Below are positions 8,853 to 17,495 of a stretch of 64,000 bases of DNA, one piece after another. The DNA lies in contig CAWISK010000005.1 in NCBI GenBank assembly GCA_963838805.1, positions 310,001 through 374,000 on the forward strand. Reading direction: 5' to 3'. Both the position numbers and the translations under genes were made by a program. Each line of letters starts with the position of its first letter. The first letter of the stretch is position 1. The notes under the pieces were generated by a model. It made no database searches and had not been told where the DNA came from. It saw nothing but the letters and a program-made list of their open reading frames with translations. This DNA is from CAVRQM01 sp963838805. Lineage in GTDB: Bacteria; Pseudomonadota; Alphaproteobacteria; Acetobacterales; Acetobacteraceae.

Positions 8853-9635
8853 TCAGCCCATATAGACGCCGCCCGTGACGTTGATCCCCTGCCCGGTCAT
8901 GAACCGGGCGGCATCGGAGAGCAGAAAGACGACAAGACCGGCGACATCCTCCGGCTCCTCCAGGCGGCCGAGCGGCGTCTGCGCCACGTACTCTGCCACC
9001 ACCGCTTGCGGGGTCATGCCACGCAGCCCGGCTTCCCACTCGACCTCGCGGCTCTGCATGCCGGTGCGCACGAAGCCTGGGCAGACGGCGTTCACCCGGA
9101 TGCCGTGCGGGGCCATCTCCCGCGCCAGGGCCTGTGTCCAGCCCAGCACGGCGAACTTGCTGGCGGAGTAGTGCGCCAGCAACGGCGCCCCCACCTTCGC
9201 CGCCAGCGACGCGGTGTTGCAGATCACACCAGGGATCCGACGCTCGACGAAATACCGGCATGCGGCCTGATTGGTCAGGAAGACGCCGCGCGCATTGACG
9301 TTGAAGTTCAGATCCCATTCGCGCTCGGTAAGGTCGATGGCGCGGCTCATGGTCGAGACGCCGGCATTGGCAACGAGGTAGTCCAGCCTCCCCCACTCCG
9401 TGGCCCGGCGGAAACCGTCGCGCACGCTCTCGCCACTGCTCACGTCCATGCGCAGCGCGCTGGCGTCGCCGCCCAGTTCGGCCGCGGTCCGCTCCGCCGC
9501 TTCCTGATCGATATCGGCCACCACGACTCGGACACCGTGACCGGTCAGCGCAGCGCCGATCGCGCGCCCTATTCCCACCGCCCCGCCCGTGACCAGCGCG
9601 GTCTTGCCGTCGAGATCATGGCCAATCCTGTCCAC
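8853..9635 (-). CDS. SDR-family NAD(P)-dependent oxidoreductase
   Basis: This is a classical SDR of about 260 residues with the cofactor motif TGGAVGIGRA, the NAG-type motif VANAGVS, catalytic serine in NTASLAAK, Tyr-x-x-x-Lys in HYSASKFAV, and the C-terminal TGQGINVTGGVYMG. It resembles sugar alcohol (sorbitol, galactitol, fucose-type) dehydrogenases. Start chosen at GTG 9635 (VDRIGHDLDGKTALVTGG) with GGAG about nine bases upstream; the frame stays open to 9692, but those residues do not look conserved. It converges on the pyridoxal dehydrogenase gene and is divergent from the BtpA-FGGY operon, so it may belong with that sugar or polyol pathway. The substrate is not assignable from sequence. 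Confidence 0.8.
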   Translation of the reverse strand: MDRIGHDLDGKTALVTGGAVGIGRAIGAALTGHGVRVVVADIDQEAAERTAAELGGDASALRMDVSSGESVRDGFRRATEWGRLDYLVANAGVSTMSRAIDLTEREWDLNFNVNARGVFLTNQAACRYFVERRIPGVICNTASLAAKVGAPLLAHYSASKFAVLGWTQALAREMAPHGIRVNAVCPGFVRTGMQSREVEWEAGLRGMTPQAVVAEYVAQTPLGRLEEPEDVAGLVVFLLSDAARFMTGQGINVTGGVYMG

Positions 9636-9714
9636 GGACCCTGTCTCCGTCAGAGCTCGGCGGAACGATAGCGGCGGCGGCCGCACTGTCAAACGCGATC
9701 GGATCGTCAGTTCG

Positions 9715-9743
9715 TTGCACGTCGGCGCGCCAAGGCGCTAACT
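9715..9743 (+). promoter_or_regulatory. Weak sigma-70-like promoter candidate before the BtpA operon
   Basis: In the divergent gap between the SDR gene and the BtpA gene, TTGCAC (9715-9720) is followed after 17 bases by CTAACT (9738-9743), which could be -35 and -10 elements for the plus-strand operon. The -10 match is poor, so this is only a candidate. No clear operator was seen in the gap. Confidence 0.2.
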
Positions 9744-9792
9744 GGTATCCCGCCGCCGGAACTGCCGCGGATCATCAGAGGAACCATCGTGC

Positions 9793-10590
9793 ATGTTCGA
9801 TTTCTTTGACGGCAAGAAGAAGGTGGTGATCGGCATGGTGCATCTCGGTGCCCTGCCCGGAACGCCGCTGTACGATGCGGCCGGCGGCATGGCGCGGATC
9901 GTCGAGGATGCCATTGCCGACCTCGACGCACTGCAGGACGGTGGCATCGACGCGGTGATGTTTGGTAACGAGAATGACCGGCCATACTCGCTGAAGGCGC
10001 CTATCGCTTCGGTGGCCAGCATGAGTGCCGCGATCGCCGCCGTCAGGCACGCCATCCGCGTGCCGTTCGGCGTGAACTACCTGTGGGATCCGGTCGCGAG
10101 CGTGGCGATAGCCGCCGCCACCGGCGCGCAGTTCGTGCGCGAGATTTTCACCGGGGTCTATGCCTCCGACATGGGGCTGTGGGTGCCCGATTGCGAGGGC
10201 GCTCTGCGGGCCCGCCGCGATCTCGGCCGTCCCGACCTCAAGCTGCTCTACAACATCAATGCGGAATTCGCCGCCTCGCTCGACACGCGGCCGGTTGGGC
10301 TGCGCGCCCGCAGCGCCGTATTCTCCTCGCTCGCCGACGCCATCCTGGTCTCCGGCCCGATCACCGGAACGGCAGTCGATCAGTCGGAGTTACGCATGGT
10401 GCGCGACGCGGTCAAGGACGTGCCCGTGCTGGCCAATACCGGGGTCAGCGACGCCAACGTGGACGATGTGCTGGCAATCGCGGACGGCTGCATCGTCGGC
10501 ACTTTCTTCAAGGTGGACGGCGTGACCTGGAACAAGGTCGATCCGGAGCGCGTGCGCCGGCTGATGCGGCGCGTGGACGCGCTGCGCTGA
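9793..10590 (+). CDS. BtpA/SgcQ family TIM-barrel protein
   Basis: This 265-residue protein of the BtpA/SgcQ family reads VVIGMVHLGALPGTPLYD at the start, then GGIDAVMFGNENDRPY, PFGVNYLWDPVASVAIA, FVREIFTGVYASDMG and a closing PVLANTGVSDANVDDVLAIADGCIVGTFFK, typical of a phosphate-binding TIM barrel. Family members are best known as BtpA (photosystem I biogenesis in cyanobacteria) and SgcQ (in a cryptic E. coli sugar operon); the enzymatic activity is not settled. The start ATG 9793 follows AGAGGA by about twelve bases. It is the first gene of a compact plus-strand run with a sugar kinase 16 bases downstream, so a role in catabolism of a sugar or sugar phosphate is likely. Confidence 0.85.
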   Translation: MFDFFDGKKKVVIGMVHLGALPGTPLYDAAGGMARIVEDAIADLDALQDGGIDAVMFGNENDRPYSLKAPIASVASMSAAIAAVRHAIRVPFGVNYLWDPVASVAIAAATGAQFVREIFTGVYASDMGLWVPDCEGALRARRDLGRPDLKLLYNINAEFAASLDTRPVGLRARSAVFSSLADAILVSGPITGTAVDQSELRMVRDAVKDVPVLANTGVSDANVDDVLAIADGCIVGTFFKVDGVTWNKVDPERVRRLMRRVDALR

Positions 10591-10606
10591 GCCGGGGCCG
10601 CCTGCG

Positions 10607-12115
10607 GTGAGCTACGTCGTCGGCCTGGATATCGGCACGACCTCGACCATCGGCATCCTCATCGAGCTGCCGGGGCGCATCGTGGCGCTGGCCTCTCGCC
10701 CTGTGGCGCTGCACGCGCCGCACCCGGCCTGGGCCGAGGAAGATCCCGTGCAATGGTGGGACAATACCTGCTCGATCACGCAGGAGTTGCTGGCGGCCGA
10801 GCCGCGTGCGCGCGGCGCCCTGGCCGGGATCGGCGTCGCGGGCATGGTGCCGGCGATGGTGCTGCTGGACCGCGACGGCACCCTGATCCGCCGCAGCATC
10901 CAGCAGAGCGATGGGCGTTGCGCCGCCGAGGTCGCGGCCTTGCGGCAGGAGGTGGATGAAGCGGAGTTCCTGCGCGCCACCGGCAACGGCATCAACCAGC
11001 AGCTCATGGCGGCAAAGCTGCGCTGGCTGGAGCGCCACGAACCGGACAATCACGCCCGCATCGCCACGATCTTCGGCTCGTACGACTACATCAACTGGCG
11101 CCTGACCGGCATCCGCGGCGTGGAACGCAACTGGGCGCTGGAGTCAGGCTTCATCGACCTCGCCAGCGGCGCGGTGTCCGACCGGCTGGTGGCGCTCGCG
11201 CATCTGCCGCCCGGCACGCTGCCGCCAATGCATCCGGGCCATCATGTCATCGGCCAGGTCAGTCCCGGCGCCGCATCGCTGACCGGCTTGCCGGCGGCCC
11301 TGCCTGTGGTGGCGGGGGCGGCCGATCATGTCGCCTCGGCCTATGCCGCCGGGATCGTGGCCGAGGGCGACGTGCTGCTGAAGTTCGGCGGCGCGGGCGA
11401 CATCCTGCTGGCGACCGCCGAGGCGCGGCCGGACCCGCGCATGTTCCTGGACTACCATGTGCTGCCCAGTCTGTTCATGCCGAACGGCTGCATGGCCTGC
11501 ACCGGCAGCCTGCTGAACTGGATCGTGCGCAATTTCACCGGCGGCGCGGTGTCCGGCGTCCCTGCACCGCACGCCCACCTGGACCGCATGGCCGCCGAAA
11601 TCCCGGCGGGCAGCGACGGCGTGTTCCTGCTGCCTTATTTCCTGGGCGAGAAAAGCCCGCTGCACGATCCGCACGCGCGCGGCACCTTATCGGGCCTCAG
11701 TCTCAACCACGGCGTCGCCCATGTGTGGCGGGCGGCGCTGGAGGGCACGGCACTCGCGTTCCGCCACCACGTCGAGGTGTTCCGCGAGATCGGCTATCCG
11801 GTCCGGCGCCTGCTGGCCTCCGATGGAGGGGCCGGCAGCGCGGTGTGGATGCAGATCATGGCCGATGTCGTGCAGGCGCCAGTGCAGCTTCTGCGCGCAC
11901 ATCCCGGCTCGTGCCTGGGCGCGGCCTGGGTCGCCGCGATGGGGACGGGGGTGGCCAGTGACTGGGCGGACATCGGGCGGATGGTAGGGCAGGGAAACCT
12001 GATCGAGCCGCAGCCACGACACGCCGCGCAATATGATGCGCAATACGCGCAGTTCCGGGCACTCTATGAGCAACTGTCGCCGTGGTTCGCGCGCAACGCG
12101 GCTGCCGCCGGATAG
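10607..12115 (+). CDS. FGGY-family carbohydrate kinase
   Basis: This 502-residue kinase of the FGGY family (xylulokinase-like) starts at GTG 10607 with VGLDIGTTSTIGILI, the N-terminal phosphate-binding loop of the actin-like ATPase fold. It has WAEEDPVQWWDNT, a typical early block, and in the second half GAADHVASAYAAG, LLKFGGAGDILLA, YFLGEKSPLHDPHARG and the adenosine-binding signature region LLASDGGAGSAVWMQIMADV. It phosphorylates a sugar or polyol using ATP; which one cannot be read from sequence. It sits between the BtpA/SgcQ gene and the questin-oxidase-like gene in the operon and is the expected committing step for the substrate taken up by the downstream ABC transporter. Confidence 0.88.
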   Translation: MSYVVGLDIGTTSTIGILIELPGRIVALASRPVALHAPHPAWAEEDPVQWWDNTCSITQELLAAEPRARGALAGIGVAGMVPAMVLLDRDGTLIRRSIQQSDGRCAAEVAALRQEVDEAEFLRATGNGINQQLMAAKLRWLERHEPDNHARIATIFGSYDYINWRLTGIRGVERNWALESGFIDLASGAVSDRLVALAHLPPGTLPPMHPGHHVIGQVSPGAASLTGLPAALPVVAGAADHVASAYAAGIVAEGDVLLKFGGAGDILLATAEARPDPRMFLDYHVLPSLFMPNGCMACTGSLLNWIVRNFTGGAVSGVPAPHAHLDRMAAEIPAGSDGVFLLPYFLGEKSPLHDPHARGTLSGLSLNHGVAHVWRAALEGTALAFRHHVEVFREIGYPVRRLLASDGGAGSAVWMQIMADVVQAPVQLLRAHPGSCLGAAWVAAMGTGVASDWADIGRMVGQGNLIEPQPRHAAQYDAQYAQFRALYEQLSPWFARNAAAAG

Positions 12116-12190
12116 CCGGGCTGTTCCCGAGCCGAGCCTTGGGGCATCATGCGCGGTGGAACAGGCGGATCCCTTGATGGAGGCTGCCCC

Positions 12191-13246
12191 GTGAGTGCCG
12201 TCATGTCATCGCCGCCCCAGCAGGGCGAGAGCCGCGCGCTGGCCGATCTGCTGGAACAATGTCGGGGTTTCAGCTGCGAGTTCGGACATTGCCTCGCCAA
12301 CCACTTGCCGATGATGCTTGTGGCGCTGGCGCGCATGGGAGCATCGGGACACCGGCTTCGCGCCTGCTTCGAGCGCTATCGCGACACCAACCAGCTCCGC
12401 TCGCCCCCACCGCCCGGAGGTGCGATCACCGAGGCGAACTGGACCGCGCATCTGGGCGAGCGGGATCGCGAGGCAGATTTCCGTGCCTTCTTTACGGATC
12501 AGGTCCGGCGGTCAGGGTCGGACTCCGTGCAGCGGCGCGCCCTGTCCGTTCTGGTGCCGGGGGTTGCTGCCAGCGCGCTGCACGCACTGATGCGCCTCGC
12601 CTATGCCAACATGATAGGCAGCGACGACGAGGTGGCGACCGCCCTCGGCTATTGGGCGGCCACGCACCTGACGCTGGCCCCGCTTGGCGGCGCGGCGCCG
12701 GACACGCATGATCCGACGGAAATCCTGCGGCGGCTGTCGGAACACCGCGAACTGCTGGATATCCGGCCCGAAACGGATTTGCTCTGGCACGCCATGCGGG
12801 CGGTCGGGCGGGCGCCCGTGTTCGCGGCGGTTGCCGATGGGCTGGCCACGGATGACCGCTCGCTTGCGAGGTTCGCGGCGGCTTCTCTGGCGCTGTTCGC
12901 CGGAGCGTTCGACTTCTGCTCGCTGCACGCGCTGACGGGCACGCATTGGGTGCGGCTGATCGCGCCCGGCATCGCCGACCGCCCGCTGCTGCTCAAATAC
13001 TATTGGCGGGCGATCGCGGCGGTGTATCCGAAGATGGGCATGCCCGCGCTGCCCTCGCCCGAGGCGCTTGAGGCGATGCGGGCGATGCGTTGCCCACCCT
13101 GGCTGGAGATCGTCGAGGCGGCGATCGCGTCGGACGACGAGCATGACGTGAGCCTGGTCTTTTCCGCGCGCGAGGAGGAGCGTGCGTATGGCGATCCACT
13201 GTATCGCGTCGTGGCCGCGCGGCGAGTGGGATTGATCGGCGCATGA
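12191..13246 (+). CDS. Questin oxidase family (DUF4243) protein
   Basis: This protein of about 351 residues matches the questin oxidase / DUF4243 family. Its conserved blocks are FGHCLANHLPMMLVAL, RFERYRDTN-type text (CFERYRDTN), a central helix ALHALMRLAYAN, LFAGAFDFCSLHALTGTHW and the C-terminal SDDEHDVSLVFSAREEERAYGDPLY. Fungal relatives carry out a Baeyer-Villiger-like ring opening of the anthraquinone questin; bacterial members are mostly uncharacterised. GTG 12191 is the preferred start because GGAGG lies seven bases upstream; an in-frame ATG at 12149 adds unconserved residues. The stop overlaps the amidohydrolase start by four bases (ATGA), which ties this protein to the sugar-type operon. 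The role there is unknown. Confidence 0.75.
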   Translation: MSAVMSSPPQQGESRALADLLEQCRGFSCEFGHCLANHLPMMLVALARMGASGHRLRACFERYRDTNQLRSPPPPGGAITEANWTAHLGERDREADFRAFFTDQVRRSGSDSVQRRALSVLVPGVAASALHALMRLAYANMIGSDDEVATALGYWAATHLTLAPLGGAAPDTHDPTEILRRLSEHRELLDIRPETDLLWHAMRAVGRAPVFAAVADGLATDDRSLARFAAASLALFAGAFDFCSLHALTGTHWVRLIAPGIADRPLLLKYYWRAIAAVYPKMGMPALPSPEALEAMRAMRCPPWLEIVEAAIASDDEHDVSLVFSAREEERAYGDPLYRVVAARRVGLIGA

Positions 13247-14427
13247 GCGGATCGGCGCTGCTGACGAATGGCCGACTCGACGACGGACGCCTTGTCGATA
13301 TCGCAGTGCAGGATGGCCGCATTTGCGCGATCAACCCGGCCGTCGAGCCGTCGCCGGGCGCGCGCGATGTGGGTGGCCGGCTGGTCTGTCCCGGTTTCGT
13401 GGACGGCCATATCCATCTCGATAAGACCTTCGCCGGCACACCTTGGCGCGCGCATGTCGCCGGCGACAGCGTGGCAGCGCGCATCGAGGCCGAAAAGCAC
13501 GAGCGGGCGCAGCTGGAACTGCCGACAATCGAGCGCGCGGCGGCACTGGTGCGCCAAGCCGTCGCGTTCGGCACCACGCGGATGCGCTGCCATGTCGATA
13601 TCGACCCGGAGGTCAGGCTCGCGAACCTGCACGCGATTCTCGAGGTTCGCCAGCGCTTCGCCGATGTCGTCGACATCCAGATCGTGGCGTTCCCGCAAAG
13701 CGGCATCTGCGGCGCGCCCGGAACCGCGGATCTGCTGGACGCGGCCGTAATCGACGGCGCCGATCTGGTGGGCGGGCTCGACCCGGCCGGCATCGACCTG
13801 AATATCGGCGGCCATCTGGACGTGATCTTCGGCATCGCCGAACGGCGCGGTGCCGGCATCGATATCCATTTGCATGATGGCGGCGCGCTGGGCGCCTTCG
13901 AGTTGCGCGACATCGCCGCACGGTCACGGGCACTGGGGATGCAGGGGCATGTCGCGGTGAGCCACGCCTTCGCGTTGGGCGAATTGGACGATGCCGCCTT
14001 CGCCGAGACCGCCGACGCGCTCGCGGAAAGCGGTGTCGCGATCATGACTAACGGCCCCGGCCCGGTGCCGATGCCGCCGGTGCGGCGGCTGCTGGCGCGC
14101 GGTGTGACCGTGTTCGCGGGCTCCGACAACATCCGCGATGCGTGGTCGCCGTACGGCAATGGCGACATGCTGGAACGCGCCATGCTGATTGGCTACCGGC
14201 AGGGTTTTCGCACCGACGAGGCGCTGCGCGTCGCCTTCGACATGGCGACACTCGGCGCCGCGCGGGCGCTGGGGGCGCCATACGGCGGCGTGGCGGTGGG
14301 TGAACCCGCCGATCTCGTGGTGCTGGATGCCACGCACGTACCCGAGGCGGTGGTGCGCCGACCGGGTGGCCGCCGCGTGTTCAAGCGCGGCGTGCTGGTG
14401 GCGGGCGATGGAGTCGATCTGGACTGA
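13243..14427 (+). CDS. CodA-like metal-dependent amidohydrolase
   Basis: This 394-residue amidohydrolase of the cytosine deaminase-like branch has the metal-binding GFVDGHIHLDKTF (HxH motif) near residue 55, MRCHVDIDPEV, IDIHLHDGG, HVAVSHAFALGELD, and FAGSDNIRDAWSPYGNGDMLERA containing the catalytic Asp. The closing block YGGVAVGEPADLVVLDATHVPEAVV is the usual C-terminal beta-sandwich. Related enzymes deaminate cytosine, isoguanine or N-substituted melamine-type substrates, so the substrate is open. The ATG overlaps the preceding stop (ATGA), indicating translational coupling, and the ABC binding-protein gene follows after 31 bases. Confidence 0.85.
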   Translation: MSGSALLTNGRLDDGRLVDIAVQDGRICAINPAVEPSPGARDVGGRLVCPGFVDGHIHLDKTFAGTPWRAHVAGDSVAARIEAEKHERAQLELPTIERAAALVRQAVAFGTTRMRCHVDIDPEVRLANLHAILEVRQRFADVVDIQIVAFPQSGICGAPGTADLLDAAVIDGADLVGGLDPAGIDLNIGGHLDVIFGIAERRGAGIDIHLHDGGALGAFELRDIAARSRALGMQGHVAVSHAFALGELDDAAFAETADALAESGVAIMTNGPGPVPMPPVRRLLARGVTVFAGSDNIRDAWSPYGNGDMLERAMLIGYRQGFRTDEALRVAFDMATLGAARALGAPYGGVAVGEPADLVVLDATHVPEAVVRRPGGRRVFKRGVLVAGDGVDLD

Positions 14428-14458
14428 GCGGCGGACGAGGCAACATTCGGGGGGAGTC

Positions 14459-15742
14459 ATGGACGGACATCCATCGCGGCGCCTGGTGCTGGGCGGCGGT
14501 GCTGCGCTGGCATTGGCAGGTACGGCGCGCGCCGGCGCGGCAAAGCCGTATGACGGGATGACGCTGTCGATCGCCTCGACCAACGACCAGTTCGGCCCGG
14601 CAATGGTCAAGCTGGCACCGGCCTTCTCGGCGCAGAGCGGAATCACCCTCAGGATCGACATCCTGAGCTACCCCGAGTTGCTGACCAAGGTGACGGCGGA
14701 TTTCATCGGCGGCACGCAGGGCTATGATCTGGTCACGACGGACATCGTCTGGACCGGGCAGTTCGCCGAGTCCGGCTGGACTGTAGCGCTCGACGACTGG
14801 ATGAAGCGCGACGCCGCCGAGATCGAGCCGGATGACATCTATCCGGTGCTGTTGTCCTCGCTCGGTGGCTACAAGGGCCGTCACATCGCCTACCCGTTCG
14901 CCGGGTATGCCAATGTGCTGGCGCTGCGCACCGATCTCTACGCCCGCGCCGGCCTGTCCTTCCCCGCCACGATGCAGGATCTGGTGGCCGCCGCGGAGAA
15001 ACTGACCGATCGCGCGCACGGCGTGTACGGCTGGGTGGCGAACGGCCAGAAGGGACCGGCGGTGGCGCAGGACTGGATGAACTACAACGCGCAGATGGGC
15101 GGCTCCATCCTCGGCGCGGACGGCAGGCCGGCGCTCGACTCGCCCAGCAACGTGCAGAGCCTCGCGGTGTACAAGAAGTTGTTCGACGACACGGCACCGC
15201 CGGGCGCTGTCGATTACGACTGGGGCGGCCGCGAGGAGGCGTTCCGGCAGGGGCTGGTGGCCAACATGCAGACCTGGTCGGTGGGTGCCGCCGATTATGG
15301 AGATCCGGCGCGGTCGAAGGTGGTCGGGAAATTCGCGATCACGCTGGCACCGACCGGCAAGGGCGTGCCGCCAACCTACGGCGTGGGCGGCTGGGGCATG
15401 GCGATCAATGCCGCGATCCCGGAGAAGAAACAGGAGGCGGCCTGGAGTTTCATCAAGTGGATCACAAGTCCTGCCGGCCAGAAAGCGATGGCGCTGGCCG
15501 GTGCCGGCGGAGTGATCCGCCGCAGCACGACGCACGACCCCGATCTGCTGAAGCGGTTCCCGTTCTATACCGTAATCGACACCTCATTCGAGCACGGCAA
15601 CGGCGAGTTCCGCCCGCGCATCCCGCAATACCCGGAAATCCAGGACATGCTCGGCACTGCAGTCAACGCCGTGCTGGTCGGCAACGCCAGCCCGCAAGCG
15701 GCACTGGCATCGGCGCAGCTTCAGGCGATCAAGCTGTTCTGA
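14459..15742 (+). CDS. ABC transporter extracellular substrate-binding protein (CUT1-like)
   Basis: This is a family 1 extracellular solute-binding protein of 427 residues. The N-terminus SRRLVLGGGAALALAGTARA resembles a twin-arginine signal with a hydrophobic core and an Ala-x-Ala cleavage site. The mature part shows FGPAMVKLAPAFSAQSGITLRIDIL and IKWITSPAGQKAMA, as is normal in maltose/sugar-type binding proteins. The start ATG 14459 follows a GGGGGAG ribosome-binding site. It would capture the operon's substrate in the periplasm and deliver it to the two downstream permeases. The ligand cannot be inferred; sugars, polyols and glycerol-phosphate-like compounds are the family's usual ligands. 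Confidence 0.85.
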   Translation: MDGHPSRRLVLGGGAALALAGTARAGAAKPYDGMTLSIASTNDQFGPAMVKLAPAFSAQSGITLRIDILSYPELLTKVTADFIGGTQGYDLVTTDIVWTGQFAESGWTVALDDWMKRDAAEIEPDDIYPVLLSSLGGYKGRHIAYPFAGYANVLALRTDLYARAGLSFPATMQDLVAAAEKLTDRAHGVYGWVANGQKGPAVAQDWMNYNAQMGGSILGADGRPALDSPSNVQSLAVYKKLFDDTAPPGAVDYDWGGREEAFRQGLVANMQTWSVGAADYGDPARSKVVGKFAITLAPTGKGVPPTYGVGGWGMAINAAIPEKKQEAAWSFIKWITSPAGQKAMALAGAGGVIRRSTTHDPDLLKRFPFYTVIDTSFEHGNGEFRPRIPQYPEIQDMLGTAVNAVLVGNASPQAALASAQLQAIKLF

Positions 15743-15746
15743 AACA

Positions 15747-16634
15747 GTGACGCTCACGCTGCGGCGGCGGCTGTTCCTGCTGCTGCTTGGTTTGCCGGCG
15801 ACACTGTATGTGCTGGCCATAGCCGGCTTGCCGATCGCACAGGGCCTCTACTACAGCCTGTTCGCCTATAATTTGCAGCGGCCCTGGCAGCGGCATTTCG
15901 TGGGTTTGGGCAATTACGCGGTGCTGTGGACCGACGCGACCACGCGACGGGCGTTCGTCAACACGCTGGCGTTCACCATGGGCGCCGTGGGCCTGGAGTT
16001 CGTGGCCGGCCTGGCGCTGGCCCTGCTGCTGTGGCGCGACAGCCGCTTCAACCGCGCGGCACTCGCCCTGCTGCTGGTGCCGGTCACGCTCACGCCGCTG
16101 GCGGTGGGGCTGATGTTCCGGGGTCTGCTGAACGCGGATTTCGGCTTGATCGGCTACTACGCCCGCATCTGGGGCATCAGCAGCGAACACGGATTTCTCG
16201 CCGATCCCAGGACCGCGCTCGCGACCTTGGTCGCAATCGACGTCTGGGAGTGGACGCCGCTCGTTGTGCTGATCCTCTCCGCCGGCCTGCGGGCGATCCC
16301 GCAGGAGGCGCTCGAGGCGGCGGCGATCGACGGCGCGCGCGGCTGGCGCCGGCTGTGGCTGGTCGTGCTGCCGATGATGATGCCCACCATCCTGCTGGCG
16401 CTGATGCTGCGCGGCATGGATGCGTTCCGTGTGTTCGATTCGGTGTTCGCGACCACGCAGGGCGGACCGGGCGATGCCACGACCACGCTGATGTTCCACG
16501 CGGTCAAGGTGGGCCTCTCGTTCTTCGACATCGGCGCGGGTGCCGCCATCTCCAATCTGATGATCGTCTGCATCGCCCTCGGGACGGCCGCCTTCGTGCT
16601 GCTGATCCGGCGCGCCAACGCGCGTCTGTATTGA
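15747..16634 (+). CDS. ABC sugar transporter permease, MalF/UgpA-like
   Basis: This 295-residue inner-membrane permease has about six hydrophobic segments, and the EAA loop that contacts the ATPase is visible as EALEAAAIDGARGWRRLWLVVLP. Typical family text includes GLGNYAVLW, PLAVGLMFRGLLN and TQGGPGDATTTLMF. Start is GTG 15747, five bases after the binding-protein stop. Its stop overlaps the next permease start as TGATG. It forms the heterodimeric channel with the following gene. No ATP-binding subunit is encoded nearby, so the pair probably uses a shared MalK/UgpC-like ATPase encoded elsewhere (inference). Confidence 0.88.
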   Translation: MTLTLRRRLFLLLLGLPATLYVLAIAGLPIAQGLYYSLFAYNLQRPWQRHFVGLGNYAVLWTDATTRRAFVNTLAFTMGAVGLEFVAGLALALLLWRDSRFNRAALALLLVPVTLTPLAVGLMFRGLLNADFGLIGYYARIWGISSEHGFLADPRTALATLVAIDVWEWTPLVVLILSAGLRAIPQEALEAAAIDGARGWRRLWLVVLPMMMPTILLALMLRGMDAFRVFDSVFATTQGGPGDATTTLMFHAVKVGLSFFDIGAGAAISNLMIVCIALGTAAFVLLIRRANARLY

Positions 16635-17431
16635 TGCTGCGTCGGCTGGGGGTGGTCGCCGCGCTGATCGTGTTCCTGGCTCCCGTCGCATGGCTGTTCA
16701 CGACCGCCTACAAGCCGGCACGCGACATCTTCAGCCTGCCGCCGACGCTGTTCGGCGGCGGCTTCACGCTCGACAATTTCCGCGCCATCGCCTCGCTATT
16801 CGACCTGCCGCGGCTGCTGCTCAGCAGCCTCGTCATCAGCCTGGGCAGCACGGCACTGGCATTGTTGCTGGGGGCGCCCGCCGGCTACGCGCTAGCCCGC
16901 GCGGGCGGGCGCTGGGCGAGCGGGGTCGCCACCGTGTTCCTGGCGGTGCGGCTGGTGCCGGCGGTGGCCACGCTGATCCCGTTTTACCTGCTGATGCGCG
17001 ATGTCGGTCTGCTCGGCACCTATTGGGCCGTGGTGCTGGTGGACGCGATGCAGAGTGCCGCCTTCGTGGTCTGGATGATGGCCGGCACCTTCCGGGCCGT
17101 GCCGCGGGAGGTCGAGGACGCGGCGTCGCTCGACGGCAGCAGCCAGTTCGGCATCTTCCTGCGCATCGCCCTGCCAATGGCGCTGACCGGCTTGGTGACA
17201 TCCGCCCTGTTCTGCATCCTGTTCTCGTGGAACGACTTTCTCTATCCCGCTTTCCTGACCACGCTGCGGACCAAGCCGCTCTCCGTCGCGCTGCTCTCGG
17301 CCTATGGCACGCAGGACATCACCTGGGGCACGATGGGCGCCCTGGCCCATCTCGCGACCTTGCCAGTGGTGGCGATGGCGCTGCTGCTGAACCGCTATTT
17401 CGTCCAGGGTGTCGCGCGCGGCGTGCATTGA
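16634..17431 (+). CDS. ABC sugar transporter permease, MalG/UgpE-like
   Basis: This is the second CUT1-type permease, about 265 residues. It starts MLRRLGVVAALIVFLAPVAWLFTTAYKP at ATG 16634, sharing a base with the preceding stop. The EAA loop is EVEDAASLDGSSQFGIFLRIALP, followed by FSWNDFLYPAFLT, a typical MalG-family block. Five or six membrane segments are apparent. It is the last gene of the operon; 64 bases separate it from imuA, and that gap holds a LexA box. No ATPase gene follows. Confidence 0.88.
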   Translation: MLRRLGVVAALIVFLAPVAWLFTTAYKPARDIFSLPPTLFGGGFTLDNFRAIASLFDLPRLLLSSLVISLGSTALALLLGAPAGYALARAGGRWASGVATVFLAVRLVPAVATLIPFYLLMRDVGLLGTYWAVVLVDAMQSAAFVVWMMAGTFRAVPREVEDAASLDGSSQFGIFLRIALPMALTGLVTSALFCILFSWNDFLYPAFLTTLRTKPLSVALLSAYGTQDITWGTMGALAHLATLPVVAMALLLNRYFVQGVARGVH

Positions 17432-17475
17432 GTGCCTCAGCCTAAACCACCGCCGGTGATTGCGGCAAGGGGTTT

Positions 17476-17490
17476 GTTCGCGCTATGTTC
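17476..17490 (+). promoter_or_regulatory. LexA (SOS) operator upstream of imuA
   Basis: The 15-base sequence GTTCGCGCTATGTTC is an exact direct repeat of GTTC separated by seven bases. This is the known alphaproteobacterial LexA-binding consensus. It ends five bases before the imuA start codon, so bound repressor would block transcription of imuA-imuB. DNA damage induction of this operon is therefore expected. Confidence 0.85.
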
Positions 17491-17495
17491 TCTTT

